The notes: generated by a model from the letters alone, not told the origin. Positions 17,038 to 25,571 are shown, counted from the first letter of the stretch. The stretch is DNA of 64,000 nt from Pseudomonadota bacterium (GCA_023458315.1 JAEXAH010000152.1:14864-78863), one strand, 5' to 3'. A program made the numbers and translations.

Positions 17038-18180
17038 TCAGTCCACCAGCACCCAATCGCCCCGGCGGATTTCCACCATGTGGAAGGATGACAGCCCCAG
17101 CCCCAGGTGATCGTTGGGCGCCATGGTGAACACGCCGCCGGTGCCGACCAGTCCGCGCGTCGTCTCGATCGCGTCGCGCACCGCCTCGCGCTCGGCGGTT
17201 CCGGCGCGACGCAGGGCGTCCATCACGATGGCGAAGGCATCATAGGCGTGCCCGGCGAAATGGGTCACGTCCTGCTTCCACCGCGCCTCGTACTCGGCCT
17301 TGAAGGCCAGGGCCACCGGCTTTTGCGGGTCGCCGTCTGGCAGTTGTTCGGCCACGGTCAGCGCCATGGCGGGCAGGCGCATGCCGTCGGCGGCGCCGCC
17401 CACCAGCCGCAGGAACTCCTTCGACGCCACGCCGTGCGACTGATAGACCGGCAGGGTCAGGCCCAACTGGCGGATGTTGCGCGTCACCACCGCCGGTCCC
17501 TGGCCGGTGCCGAACACGAACAGCGCGTCCACGTCGGCGCGGCCGCGCACCTTGGTCAGTTGCGGGGTGACGTCGGGGTCCTTGGGGCCGTAGCTTTCGT
17601 CCACCACCACCTGGATGCCCCAGGCGGGGGCCAGGGCCAGCACCTGGTCGCGGCCCGATTTGCCGAAGCCCACGTTCTCGGACAACAGCGCCAGCCGGGT
17701 CAGGCCGCGCCGCCTGAGGTCGGCCAGAACCTTTTCCGCCCCCATGCGGTCGGTGTGCGGAACCTTGAAGGTCCATTTGCGCACCGGCTCGATGATGCCG
17801 ATTCCGCCGCCCATGGAGACATAGGGAAGGGCCGCCTTGTCCACCAGCGGCAGCACCGCCATGCTGGTCGGCGTGCCCGATCCGCCGATGATCAGGTCGA
17901 CGCGGTCGTTGTCGATCAGCCGCTTGACCGCGCTCATGGCCCGTTCCGGCTCCGAGGCGTCGTCATAGCCGATCAGGCGGATCGGCCGCCCCAGCACGCC
18001 GCCCCGGGCGTTGGTCTGCTCGACCAGCATTTCCAGGGTCTTCTTTTCCGGATCGCCCATGAAGGCGTAGGTGCCGGTGATCGACCAGAACGCCCCCAAC
18101 CGCAATTCGTCGGCCGCGCGGGCACGGGGCACCGCCGCCAGCGCGGCCAGCGACGACAGGAACAGACGGCGGGACAGCAT
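17038..18180 (-). CDS. ABC transporter substrate-binding protein (LivJ-like, type 1 PBP)
   Basis: A 380-residue periplasmic binding protein of the branched-chain amino acid/amide family. The N-terminus SRRLFLSSLAALAAVPRARA is a signal peptide with a twin-arginine-like start. The mature part begins ELRLGAFWSITGTYAFMG, with family segments IIGGSGTPTSMAVLPLV and GHAYDAFAIVMDALRRAG. The start at 18180 was chosen over one nine codons upstream because GGAGG lies 9 bases before it. There are no permease or ATPase genes beside it, so it is an orphan receptor that may feed a distant transporter or a sensor. Confidence 0.88.
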   Translation of the reverse strand: MLSRRLFLSSLAALAAVPRARAADELRLGAFWSITGTYAFMGDPEKKTLEMLVEQTNARGGVLGRPIRLIGYDDASEPERAMSAVKRLIDNDRVDLIIGGSGTPTSMAVLPLVDKAALPYVSMGGGIGIIEPVRKWTFKVPHTDRMGAEKVLADLRRRGLTRLALLSENVGFGKSGRDQVLALAPAWGIQVVVDESYGPKDPDVTPQLTKVRGRADVDALFVFGTGQGPAVVTRNIRQLGLTLPVYQSHGVASKEFLRLVGGAADGMRLPAMALTVAEQLPDGDPQKPVALAFKAEYEARWKQDVTHFAGHAYDAFAIVMDALRRAGTAEREAVRDAIETTRGLVGTGGVFTMAPNDHLGLGLSSFHMVEIRRGDWVLVD

Positions 18181-18284
18181 GGCGGGCGACCTCCGGCGGA
18201 TGGGCATGCCGGGGTTATGGCATGAACCGCCGGACGCTCAAAGCGCGACTCATACCATATCCCGGTGATCGGAACCGCTCACCG

Positions 18285-18386
18285 GGCCCCTCAGGGGCGG
18301 GCGGGTTTCTCCGAAACCCTTGCGGGCGGAGCCCGCCTTCGGCATGACGCCTCCCGCGGCATAAGCCGCGCGGCCCCTTGGGCCTA
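18285..18386. repeat. REP/BIME-like palindromic repeat, copy B1
   Basis: Non-coding DNA with consecutive hairpins: GTTTCTCCGAAAC, GGGCGGAGCCCGCC and CCGCGGCATAAGCCGCG, ending CGGCCCCTTGGGCCTA. The same ordered parts recur at 25473-25547 in a shorter form. It lies between the binding-protein gene and a small reading frame. Confidence 0.75.
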
Positions 18387-18390
18387 AGTA

Positions 18391-18570
18391 TCAGCCCGGC
18401 AACCCCAGCATCAGCATGGGCAGGGCGACGATGCCGATGCCGATGGCGGCGGCGGCCATGTCCAGGGCCAGGGCGCGCACCGGCGACGGCACGGCCATGC
18501 GTGCGGTCCGAAAAGGAATGCGGGCGATCCTGGCGAGGGCGATCATGATTGCAACCATGAGTTTCATCAT
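18391..18570 (-). CDS. possible 59-residue hydrophobic protein
   Basis: A short open frame from ATGATG (18565-18570) to TGA (18391-18393). The product has two hydrophobic stretches, VAIMIALARIAR and MAAAAIGIGIVALPMLMLGLPG, separated by a basic segment. This is suggestive of a small membrane protein. No clear Shine-Dalgarno is present, and codon composition is normal for the region. It ends directly at repeat B1. Could be chance. Confidence 0.35.
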   Translation of the reverse strand: MMKLMVAIMIALARIARIPFRTARMAVPSPVRALALDMAAAAIGIGIVALPMLMLGLPG

Positions 18571-18616
18571 TCGTATGACAAATGATACCGCCCGCCCCTG
18601 GCCGTCAGCAATAGGG

Positions 18617-18916
18617 CTATGACCCTATATTCTCCGCAACCACGCTATTACTTGTGTTCACTTTTGTCGCCGTGCCGCGAACAGTGTCATCTTGTGACGA
18701 CGTCTCGCGCAGGACCACCCGGACCAACCCCATCAGACCCAGGCTGATGGCGATGCCCAAGGCGGGCATCAGCATCCCCAGATCACGGTGGATGATCCAT
18801 GAAACCACCACGGCATAGGCCATGACAGCCGCCATCAACAAGGATTGCCGCCCCCGGGCGATGGCCACGGCCAGCAGAATCGCGGCGGCAAGCAGGCTGA
18901 CGAATTCCCCGCTCAT
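18617..18916 (-). CDS. hypothetical membrane protein
   Basis: A 99-residue protein with three predicted membrane helices (about 5-20, 28-45 and 48-70) and a polar, Ser/Thr-rich C-terminal tail. The ATG at 18914-18916 has an excellent Shine-Dalgarno (GGAGGAAGG), which also argues against the longer upstream reading. No family is recognised. The next gene on the other strand is the M48 protease. Confidence 0.6.
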   Translation of the reverse strand: MSGEFVSLLAAAILLAVAIARGRQSLLMAAVMAYAVVVSWIIHRDLGMLMPALGIAISLGLMGLVRVVLRETSSQDDTVRGTATKVNTSNSVVAENIGS

Positions 18917-19162
18917 ACCTTCCTCCCCCGGGCAATCGCGGCAATCGACGCCGACCGGCAATCCGGGACTTGATGCCCCGCGTTTCGCACCGCAAAAACC
19001 CACAAAATATCCAGATGTATTTTGACGCTTTTTACTTGCACGATTTCAAGGCCAGCGAAGTCGATTATACGATAGGGTTAACCCCTCTCGACCAAGGGCG
19101 GGCAGTCATGGACGCGACGGTGGTTTGCAAAGCCGTCCTGGTGCATTACTTAGGGATCGGAC

Positions 19163-20074
19163 ATGCCGCATTCCCGAAAAGCCGAACAAGGGGTAAGTTC
19201 CATCATCATGACCTCGCGCCGTTCCCTGCTTGCCGGCCTTGCCGGAACCGCCACCCTGGCCGCCCTGCCCGCCCATGCCCAGTTCAGCCTGAATTCCCTG
19301 GTCAATTCGGCCGTCCAGGTGGTCGGCGCCTATACCGCGGGCGAAGACGACGAGATCAAGATGGGCGAGAGCTTCTATCCGCAATACCTGCAAAAGTCGG
19401 GCGGCGCGGTGGATGACCGCAACGTGCAGGAGGCGCTGCGCAAATTCGCCCAGCCGCTGTTCGCCGCCGCCGACCGCAAGACCCTGCCGTGGGAAATCAC
19501 CCTGGTGAACAACACCCAGGTCAACGCCTGGGCACTGCCGGGCGGCAAGATCGCGGTGAATTCGGAACTGGTGCGCCAATGCGCCCACCCCGACGAACTG
19601 GCCAGCGTGGTCGCCCACGAGATCGGCCATGCCGATCACGGCCATTCCCTGAACCAGATCCGCAACCAGGCGGTCGTGACCTCGCTGGGCGGACTGGGCA
19701 AGGAGGCGCTGTCGGGCTGGCTGGGCGGCGGCGCCCTGGGCGGCGAGGTGCTGACGGCGCTGGAGGGGCCGCTGTACGCCATGATCCTGACCGGCTATTC
19801 CCGCGACCATGAATTCGAGGCCGACGCCCACATCCTGCGTATCTTCCAGCAGACCGGCAACGACCCGGCGCGGGCCGACGATTTCTTCCGCACCCTGATG
19901 CGGCTGTACCCGGAATCGGGCAACGAAACCACCTCGCTGTTCTCGACCCACCCCGGCACCCGCGAACGCATCGCCCGCATCGAGGCGGCGGCGGCCAAGC
20001 TGGACGGCGGCCGCGCCGCCTCGGCCGCCGGGTGGGACGTGCTCAAGGAAAAGTACCCGACGCCGAAGGCTTAA
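19163..20074 (+). CDS. M48 family metalloprotease, exported
   Basis: A 303-residue zinc protease with a twin-arginine-like signal (TSRRSLLAGLAGTATLAALPAHAQ). The zinc motif HEIGH is at 152-156 counted from this start, with the third ligand expected in the Glu of SRDHEFEADAH. FSTHPGTRERIARIE near the C-terminus is typical of the BepA/LoiP-like periplasmic M48 group. The ATG at 19163 has AGGGATCGG upstream; an ATG at 19208, just before the signal, is a fair alternative. It lacks TPR repeats. It likely acts in periplasmic or outer-membrane protein quality control. Its end overlaps a convergent unknown gene by 4 bp. Confidence 0.87.
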   Translation: MPHSRKAEQGVSSIIMTSRRSLLAGLAGTATLAALPAHAQFSLNSLVNSAVQVVGAYTAGEDDEIKMGESFYPQYLQKSGGAVDDRNVQEALRKFAQPLFAAADRKTLPWEITLVNNTQVNAWALPGGKIAVNSELVRQCAHPDELASVVAHEIGHADHGHSLNQIRNQAVVTSLGGLGKEALSGWLGGGALGGEVLTALEGPLYAMILTGYSRDHEFEADAHILRIFQQTGNDPARADDFFRTLMRLYPESGNETTSLFSTHPGTRERIARIEAAAAKLDGGRAASAAGWDVLKEKYPTPKA

Positions 20075-20430
20075 GCCTTGGATCGATCGGCGGCGAGATG
20101 GCTGAGCCGCGTCGCCGATGCGATCAGGCGGAACACGCTTTCCAGGCGGCCCAGCGCCAGTTGCTGTTCGAAGGTCACGACCTGGACACTGGCGCGCAGC
20201 CGCGCCAGATGGCGGGCGATGGTGCGGCCGCCAAGGTAACGCAGCGGCACGTCCGGCACGGCGCGGCAGCCGAAGGCCGCGCCCACCGCCTGCAAGTGGC
20301 GGGTCAGATAGTCCAGATCCTCGGCGCACAGCGGCAGCGGCCGGTCGGCGGCCTCGCGGGCCAGTCGCTCGAAACGGATGTCGTGAATGGCGGCCATGGG
20401 TCGAAAGCTCGTTGCGTCGTCTTGACACAT
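20071..20430 (-). CDS. hypothetical protein, 119 residues
   Basis: An Arg-rich, mostly helical small protein. The segment AIHDIRFERLAREAADRPLPLCAEDLDYLTRHLQAVGAAFG is followed by YLGGRTIARHLARLRASVQVVTFEQQLALGRLESVFRLIASATRL. No signal, membrane segment or known motif is seen. Start is either 20430 or the ATG at 20397; neither has a strong ribosome site. It is convergent with the M48 gene (4-bp overlap) and divergent from the Old Yellow Enzyme gene. Confidence 0.6.
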   Translation of the reverse strand: MCQDDATSFRPMAAIHDIRFERLAREAADRPLPLCAEDLDYLTRHLQAVGAAFGCRAVPDVPLRYLGGRTIARHLARLRASVQVVTFEQQLALGRLESVFRLIASATRLSHLAADRSKA

Positions 20431-20580
20431 AGGAAGGCCGCCGCCGTCTGAAAAGGGGGCGGACCATGGCGAGCCGTTTCCGGAATGGAAAAACTGAGTT
20501 GCCAAACCACCCCCTTCCCCAACGGCCGGGAATATGAGAACAATCGGTACAAATCTCGCAAGGACACAAGGAGCCTTCCC

Positions 20581-21684
20581 ATGTCCCAATTGTTCACCCC
20601 CATCACCCTGGCCGGTCTGACCCTGCCCAACCGCGTGGTGGTGGCCCCCATGTGCCAGTACAGCGCCAAGGACGGCGTCGCCCAGGACTGGCACCTTCAG
20701 CATTACGGCGCCCTGGCCGCGTCCAGCCCCGGCATGATCGTGCTGGAGGCGACCGGTGTCGCCCCCGAAGGCCGCATCAGCCCCTATTGCCTGGGCCTTT
20801 ACGACGACGCCACCGAGGCGGCGCTGACCGCCCTGGTCGCCAGGCTGAAGAGCTTCGGCAACAGCCGCATCGCCATCCAATTGGGCCATGCCGGGCGCAA
20901 GGGCGCCGCCGACATGCCGTGGAATGGCGGCGGCCCCACCGGCGCCTGGACCAACGTTGCCCCGTCCGCCGACCCGTTCGACGAAGGTTGGCCGGATTCC
21001 GAAGCCCTGGACGAGGCCGGTCTGGCCCGCCTGCGCGATGCCTTCGCCGATTCCGCCAAGCGCGCCCTGCGCGCCGGGTTCGACGCCATCGAAGTGCATT
21101 CGGCCCACGGCTATCTGCTGCACCAGTTCCTGTCGCCGCTGGCCAACAAGCGCACCGATTCCTATGGCGGCAGCCTGGAAAACCGCATGCGCTTCCCGCT
21201 GGAAGTGATCCGCGCCATGCGCGCGGTGTGGCCGCAGGGCAAGCCGCTGGGCATCCGCATCAGCGCCACCGACTGGACCGAGGGCGGCCTGACGCTGGCG
21301 GAATCGGAAATCTATGCCCGCGAATTCGCCAAGGCCGGGATCGATTATGTCTGCGTGTCGTCGGGCGGCGTGGTGCCCAAGGCCGACATTCCGGTCGGAC
21401 CGCTGTATCAGGTGCATCTGGCCCAGGCCATCCGCACGGCGTCGGGCCTGCCGGTGCGCGCCGTCGGTCTGATCGCCACGCCGGAACAGGCGGAAAGCGT
21501 GGTCGCCGAGGGCAAGGCCGACATGGTCGCCATCGGCCGCGGCTTCCTGGACAACCCGCGCTGGGTGTGGCACGCCGCCGAACGCCTGGGCGTGGACCTG
21601 CCCTATGTGAACCAGTACCGCTTCGCCTCGGGCCGCTTCTGGCCGGGCGCCGCCATCGCCCGCCCCAAGCTGGCGGCGGAGTAA
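20581..21684 (+). CDS. NADPH dehydrogenase, Old Yellow Enzyme family (YqjM/NamA-like)
   Basis: A 367-residue FMN ene-reductase that reduces activated C=C bonds (enones, nitro compounds) with NADPH. Family marks are LPNRVVVAPMCQYSA with the redox-tuning Cys of the YqjM subgroup, QLGHAGRKG, the substrate-binding HSAHGYLLHQFLSPLANKRTDSYGGSLENR, and the phosphate-binding end VGLIATPEQAE...GKADMVAIGRGFL. The ATG at 20581 has AAGGAG 8 bases upstream. It is monocistronic and ends near a strong hairpin. Probably an electrophile detoxification enzyme. Confidence 0.93.
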   Translation: MSQLFTPITLAGLTLPNRVVVAPMCQYSAKDGVAQDWHLQHYGALAASSPGMIVLEATGVAPEGRISPYCLGLYDDATEAALTALVARLKSFGNSRIAIQLGHAGRKGAADMPWNGGGPTGAWTNVAPSADPFDEGWPDSEALDEAGLARLRDAFADSAKRALRAGFDAIEVHSAHGYLLHQFLSPLANKRTDSYGGSLENRMRFPLEVIRAMRAVWPQGKPLGIRISATDWTEGGLTLAESEIYAREFAKAGIDYVCVSSGGVVPKADIPVGPLYQVHLAQAIRTASGLPVRAVGLIATPEQAESVVAEGKADMVAIGRGFLDNPRWVWHAAERLGVDLPYVNQYRFASGRFWPGAAIARPKLAAE

Positions 21685-21750
21685 GGGCTATAATTGTCCC
21701 TCGCCGGGCGCCCGCCTCCGCGGGCTTGGCCGCGGCCTCAATGGCCGCAT

Positions 21751-21782
21751 GAGCGAGGCGCCTCGGATAAGGCGCCTCGCTC
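21751..21782. terminator. strong hairpin between convergent genes
   Basis: A perfect 13-bp stem (21751-21763 with 21770-21782) has a six-base loop CGGATA. It sits between the 3' end of the Old Yellow Enzyme gene and the stop codon of the hydrogenase protease gene. There is no clear T-run, so it may act as an RNA 3'-end block rather than a classical terminator. Confidence 0.5.
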
Positions 21783-22219
21783 TATCCGAGAATCATCCCG
21801 ACCACCGGTTCCACCGCTGCCGCCACCTCGGGCGACAGGGTGGCGCCGGGGGTGAAGTTCTTGCCCTCGACGCCGATCACCATCAGGCGCGGCGGCAGGC
21901 GGCCCAGCAGGCGGGCCATTTCCACCGCTTCGGCCAAACCGAAGACATGACTGCTTTTGGGGAACAACGCGGCGGGCAGGCTTTGCGCCGCCGCGTCCCA
22001 GCAGCGGATGGTGCCCGGCGCCGCGTCGGAGCGGGTGGCATCCACCAGCACCACGGCGTCGAAGCCGTTCCAGCTTTCCATCAGGCTGGTGCCCTCGCCA
22101 TGATGGGCGAAGGCCGTCACGCCGGGCCGGGCCAACGCCGCCACCCGCTCGGCCACCAGCGGCCCCAGCCCGTCATCACCGCGGAAGGGATGGCCGATGC
22201 CGAGGACCAGCAGGCTCAT
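21782..22219 (-). CDS. [NiFe] hydrogenase maturation protease
   Basis: A 145-residue HycI/HoxW/HyaD-type endopeptidase that clips the C-terminal tail of the hydrogenase large subunit once nickel is in place. Seen are GIGHPFRGDDGLGPLVAERV with the nickel-sensing Asp16, VLVDATRSDAAPG with a second acidic site, and the conserved His in SSHVFGLAEAV. The target is presumably the large subunit in the same operon, whose tail after DPCISCATH is nine residues. It is the last gene of the operon and overlaps the HExxH gene by ATGA. Confidence 0.92.
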   Translation of the reverse strand: MSLLVLGIGHPFRGDDGLGPLVAERVAALARPGVTAFAHHGEGTSLMESWNGFDAVVLVDATRSDAAPGTIRCWDAAAQSLPAALFPKSSHVFGLAEAVEMARLLGRLPPRLMVIGVEGKNFTPGATLSPEVAAAVEPVVGMILG

Positions 22220-22884
22220 TGATTATCGGCGAACCAGCGGGTGAAGAAGGTGTCGTCGCCCTCGGTACGCAGATTGCGGGTGGGGGCGCCGTCGTCGTCG
22301 ATCAGTTCCATGGCGCGCAACCAGCGCACGATCTTCTTGAAATGGCCGACGTTCTGAAGGTTGGCGCCGCCTTCCATCCAGTTCTGTTCCAGAAAGGCCA
22401 GGATGGCGGGCTGGCCCAACTGGGCTTCCCACAGGATGCCCAGCAACGAGCACAGCGCCTCTTCCACGTCGCGCTCGGGACAGAACAGGGTCTGCACCGC
22501 GTCGGCCTGCTCCCGCTTGCCGCTTTCCGGGCCGCAGCCCAGGCCGAAATCCAGCACCGCGCGCCGTTCGGGCGCCGCCAATTGGTAATGGGCGACCTCG
22601 TGGATCAGCACGCTGGGTTCCATGCGGATGGCGACATTGACGCCGTCCCAGGTGAAATGCGTCTTGGGGTCCACGTCCAGAATGCCGAAACCGAACTGGC
22701 GGCACAGTTCGACGCCGTCGGCGTGATGCTTGGCATCGGTGGACAGCGTCATCAGATCGCCGTCGGGAACGATGGCGGTGACGCGGTCGAACACCTTGAC
22801 CGCCAAGGGATAATCGGACAGCGCCGCCCGGAATTCCGGCAGCAGCGGGCGCAGGGTGTCGTGGTTGACGGGCGTCAGCATCAT
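22216..22884 (-). CDS. HExxH protein resembling EpmC (EF-P hydroxylase family)
   Basis: A 222-residue cytosolic protein with metal motif HEVAH at 95-99, followed by YQLAAPERRAVLDFGLGCGPESGKRE and an acidic stretch CPERDVEEALC. The order HExxH, RR, DFG, P-x-x-G/R recalls EpmC (YfcM), the hydroxylase that finishes EF-P lysine modification. The similarity is by eye and distant, so a metalloprotease or other metal enzyme is possible. No EF-P or epm gene is in the window. It is coupled to the protease gene (ATGA) and follows the hydrogenase structural genes, suggesting a hydrogenase-linked or merely co-expressed role. Confidence 0.6.
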   Translation of the reverse strand: MMLTPVNHDTLRPLLPEFRAALSDYPLAVKVFDRVTAIVPDGDLMTLSTDAKHHADGVELCRQFGFGILDVDPKTHFTWDGVNVAIRMEPSVLIHEVAHYQLAAPERRAVLDFGLGCGPESGKREQADAVQTLFCPERDVEEALCSLLGILWEAQLGQPAILAFLEQNWMEGGANLQNVGHFKKIVRWLRAMELIDDDGAPTRNLRTEGDDTFFTRWFADNQ

Positions 22885-22934
22885 GATGGCCGGGTTTTAC
22901 CGCCAAACCCCAGCCCCGGCCAACGAGAAAAGCT

Positions 22935-23282
22935 CTATTTCCCGGCTATCAACGCCTGCGCGATGATGTCTGTCACCTGATCCGGCGCGTCCAGGATTTC
23001 CTGATTCCACAGCCGCAGCACCCGCCATCCGCGCTCGGCCAGGAACCCGTCGCGTTGCCGGTCATGGCCGTTCTCCGCATGCTGCCCGCCATCCGCCTCA
23101 AGCGCCAACCGGGCCTGAACGCACGCCACATCCAGGATATAAGGACCAAGCGGGTGCTGGCGGCGAAAACGCCATTGCGGAAAAGAAGACGTCACCAGAC
23201 GCCACAAGGCCCGCTCGGCCGGTGTGGCCGTCAGGCGCAAAGTGCGGCAACGCGCTTTCATCTCGGGTGTCAGGCGGGCCAT
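22935..23282 (-). CDS. DUF559 endonuclease-like protein
   Basis: A 115-residue DUF559 domain protein related to the very-short-patch-repair nuclease fold. Conserved segments are RRQHPLGPYILDVACVQARLALEADGGQH, RDGFLAERGWRVLRLWNQEIL, with Asp and Glu of the D...ExDGxxH core positioned as in PD-(D/E)XK enzymes. Its biological role is unknown for the family. The start at 23282 follows a spacer of about 100 bp after the hydrogenase large subunit gene; this spacer is rich in C-runs and a short inverted repeat (CCCCCACCCCAGCCCTCCCC and its near complement). It is out of place functionally within a hydrogenase operon. Confidence 0.82.
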   Translation of the reverse strand: MARLTPEMKARCRTLRLTATPAERALWRLVTSSFPQWRFRRQHPLGPYILDVACVQARLALEADGGQHAENGHDRQRDGFLAERGWRVLRLWNQEILDAPDQVTDIIAQALIAGK

Positions 23283-23386
23283 GCGGACACAATACCCCCA
23301 CCCCAGCCCTCCCCCAAGCAAGTTGGGGGAGGAAATCCGTTATCCCCCTCCCCCGCCCATGGCGGGGGAGGGCCGGGGTGGGGGTA

Positions 23387-24682
23387 TCACCCGCGATCCA
23401 CCGTCAGTTTCAGGAAATGGGTCGCACAGGAAATGCACGGGTCGTAATTGCGGATGGCCTGTTCGGCCCGCCATTTGAGGATATCGTCGGACTGGTCCAG
23501 ATTGGCCTGCACCACCTTCATCAGATCCAGTTCGATCACCTTCTGGTTCTGGCTGGTGGGCGGCACGATGCGGGCGTCCAGCACGCCGCCCGCCTTGTCG
23601 ATGCGGTAGCGGTGATAGCACAGGCCGCGCGGCGCCTCGGTGCAGCCGTGGCCTTCCCCGGCGCGGATGGCGGCTTCGACGAAGGGGGAATCCGGTGCCT
23701 CATAGCCGCGCACCAGGGCCAGGGCGTCGGCACAGACCTGCACCAGTTCCACGGCGCGAACCACGATGCTTTGGAACGGGTTGCGCACCACCGGCCCCAG
23801 CCCGGCGGCGGCGGCGGCGGCGCGGGCGGTGTCGCACAGCTTGTCATGGTTGACGGCATAGCGGGCCAACGGCCCCACATGATGGGCGCCGCCGTCGCGG
23901 GCGAAGCCGTGCAGGGCGTTGGACCATTTCACATGCTCTTCCTCGACATGGTCCAGGAAGGCGGAAACCGGCGCGTCCAGCCCGGCCGATGTCGCCAGCC
24001 GCCCTTCGTGGATGGCGTATTCGTCGGGATGGCGCAGGGCCATGAAGGTGTAGTCCTGCTGGATGTCGGGGAAATCGAAACCGCCCACCAGCGCCACCGT
24101 GGCGACCGAGGTTTCCAGCGCCCATTCCAGATCGCTTTCCAGCGCCCGCACCGCCTTGCGCGACGGCGCCTTGTAGAAACCGCCGACCCGCAGATTGACC
24201 GGATGGATGGCACGGCCGCCGCCGACGATCTCCAGGATATCGTTGCCGATCTTCTTGAGCCGCAGCGCCTTTTCCACCAGCCCCCGGTCGATCCGCGCCA
24301 ATTCCAGCGCATCATCCAGCCCCAGGAAATCGGGGGCGTGCAGCATGTAGACGTGCAGCGCATGGCTTTCGATCCATTCGCCGCAATAGACCAGCCGCCG
24401 CAAATCGCGGATGGGCCGCGTCACCGTCAGGCCCAGGATGTCCTCCATGGCCTGACTGGCCCCCATCATGTAGGCGATGGGGCAGATGCCGCAGATGCGG
24501 GCGGTGATGTCGGGCACCTCGCGGAAGTCGCGGCCCTTCAGGAACGCCTCGAAGAAACGCGGCGGTTCGAAGATGCCGAAGCGCAATTCCTTGACCTTGC
24601 CGTCGCGGATCTTCACCGACAACGAGCCCTCGCCCTCGACGCGGGCCAGGGCCTCGACCTTGATGGTGCGGGTGTCAGCCAT
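23387..24682 (-). CDS. hydA: [NiFe] hydrogenase large (alpha) subunit, group 3b-like
   Basis: A 431-residue catalytic subunit holding the NiFe(CN)2CO site. The first Cys pair is RICGICP (Cys64, Cys67); the second is DPCISCATH (Cys416, Cys419). Cleavage is expected after His422, removing the tail FLKLTVDRG. The N-terminus RTIKVEALARVEGEGSL and segments GFYKAPSR and HGFARDGGAHHVG fit the cytosolic bidirectional group 3 enzymes. With the beta, gamma and delta genes beside it, the best fit is the NADP(H)-linked sulfhydrogenase-type group 3b. Its start overlaps the small-subunit gene by 8 bases. The product is H2 oxidation or formation coupled to NAD(P)H. Confidence 0.93.
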   Translation of the reverse strand: MADTRTIKVEALARVEGEGSLSVKIRDGKVKELRFGIFEPPRFFEAFLKGRDFREVPDITARICGICPIAYMMGASQAMEDILGLTVTRPIRDLRRLVYCGEWIESHALHVYMLHAPDFLGLDDALELARIDRGLVEKALRLKKIGNDILEIVGGGRAIHPVNLRVGGFYKAPSRKAVRALESDLEWALETSVATVALVGGFDFPDIQQDYTFMALRHPDEYAIHEGRLATSAGLDAPVSAFLDHVEEEHVKWSNALHGFARDGGAHHVGPLARYAVNHDKLCDTARAAAAAAGLGPVVRNPFQSIVVRAVELVQVCADALALVRGYEAPDSPFVEAAIRAGEGHGCTEAPRGLCYHRYRIDKAGGVLDARIVPPTSQNQKVIELDLMKVVQANLDQSDDILKWRAEQAIRNYDPCISCATHFLKLTVDRG

Positions 24683-25451
24683 GGCTGTCGCCCTCCTTGC
24701 GGAACGCCTCGGCGTTGGCGTTGAAACTGCGGAACAGGCGGCGGATCTCGCCGCCGTCGCGGCCCTGGGCGGCCAGGGCGGCGGCCAGCGACGCGGTATT
24801 GGGCATCTCGGCGGGACCGAAACAGCCGTAGCAGCCGCGATTGATGCCGGGGCACAGGGTGCCGCATCCGGCCTGCGTCACCGGCCCCAGGCACGCCTCG
24901 CCGGTCGCCACCATGCGGCAGACCACGCCATTTTCCTTGCATTCCATGCATTGCGAATGGCGCGGGATGTTGGGGCGGCGGCCGTTCAGGGCGGCGTTCA
25001 GCACCTCCAGCAACTGATATTTGTTGATGGGGCAGCCGCGCAGTTCGAAATCCACCGAGACATGATCGGAAATGGCGGTCGAGGTGGTCAGGGTGTCGAT
25101 GTATTCGGGATGGGCGTAAACCTTGCGGATGAATTCCTTCACGTTGGCGAAGTTGCGCAACGCCTGGATACCGCCCGCCGTGGCGCAGGCGCCGATGGCG
25201 ATCAGCACCCGCGACTGCCGCCGCACCTCGCGGATGGCCTGGATGTCGTGCGGCGTGGTGATGGAGCCCTCCACCAGCGTGACGTCGTAAGGCCCTTTCT
25301 CGACCCGGCGCGTCGCTTCCAGGAAATGGCTGATGCGCACTTCCCCGGCCAGGGCCAGCAACTCGTCCTCGCAATCCAGCAAGGTCAACTGGCACCCGTC
25401 GCAGGACGAGAACTTGAACACCGCAAGCTTGGGCTTCTTACGGTCGGCCAT
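24675..25451 (-). CDS. hydD: [NiFe] hydrogenase small (delta) subunit
   Basis: A 258-residue electron-transfer subunit. The proximal cluster begins with CDGCQLTLLDCEDE (Cys17, Cys20), followed by GACATAGG and RGCPINKYQLLE. A second Cys-rich region, CMECKENGVVC and CLGPVTQAGCGTLCPGINRGCYGCFGP, can hold two further Fe-S clusters. No twin-arginine signal is present, so the enzyme is cytosolic. The start at 25451 has GGAGG 6 bases upstream. Repeat B2 lies directly upstream, between this gene and the flavin subunit gene. Confidence 0.93.
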   Translation of the reverse strand: MADRKKPKLAVFKFSSCDGCQLTLLDCEDELLALAGEVRISHFLEATRRVEKGPYDVTLVEGSITTPHDIQAIREVRRQSRVLIAIGACATAGGIQALRNFANVKEFIRKVYAHPEYIDTLTTSTAISDHVSVDFELRGCPINKYQLLEVLNAALNGRRPNIPRHSQCMECKENGVVCRMVATGEACLGPVTQAGCGTLCPGINRGCYGCFGPAEMPNTASLAAALAAQGRDGGEIRRLFRSFNANAEAFRKEGDSHG

Positions 25452-25472
25452 GGTCGGCCTCCTTTTCATCAC

Positions 25473-25547
25473 GCCCTCAGGCGGCGGGCGTGTTTCTCCG
25501 AAACACTTGCCTTCCGCGGCATAAGCCGCGCGGCCCCTTGGGCCTAG
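25473..25547. repeat. REP/BIME-like palindromic repeat, copy B2
   Basis: A shorter version of the repeat at 18285-18386: GTTTCTCCGAAACAC, then CCGCGGCATAAGCCGCG and CGGCCCCTTGGGCCTA. It is followed by a further perfect palindrome around CCCGATCCCGCCGGGATCGGG (25549-25569). It occupies the operon spacer between the hydrogenase gamma and delta genes, so its hairpins would be part of the mRNA. Confidence 0.75.
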
Positions 25548-25571
25548 GCCCGATCCCGCCGGGATCGGGCA

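Noticed and set aside
18970..19416. A 148-codon plus-strand frame before the M48 gene
   Set aside because: It starts in the leader, runs into the protease gene in another frame and turns Arg/Gly-rich there; no ribosome site or domain.
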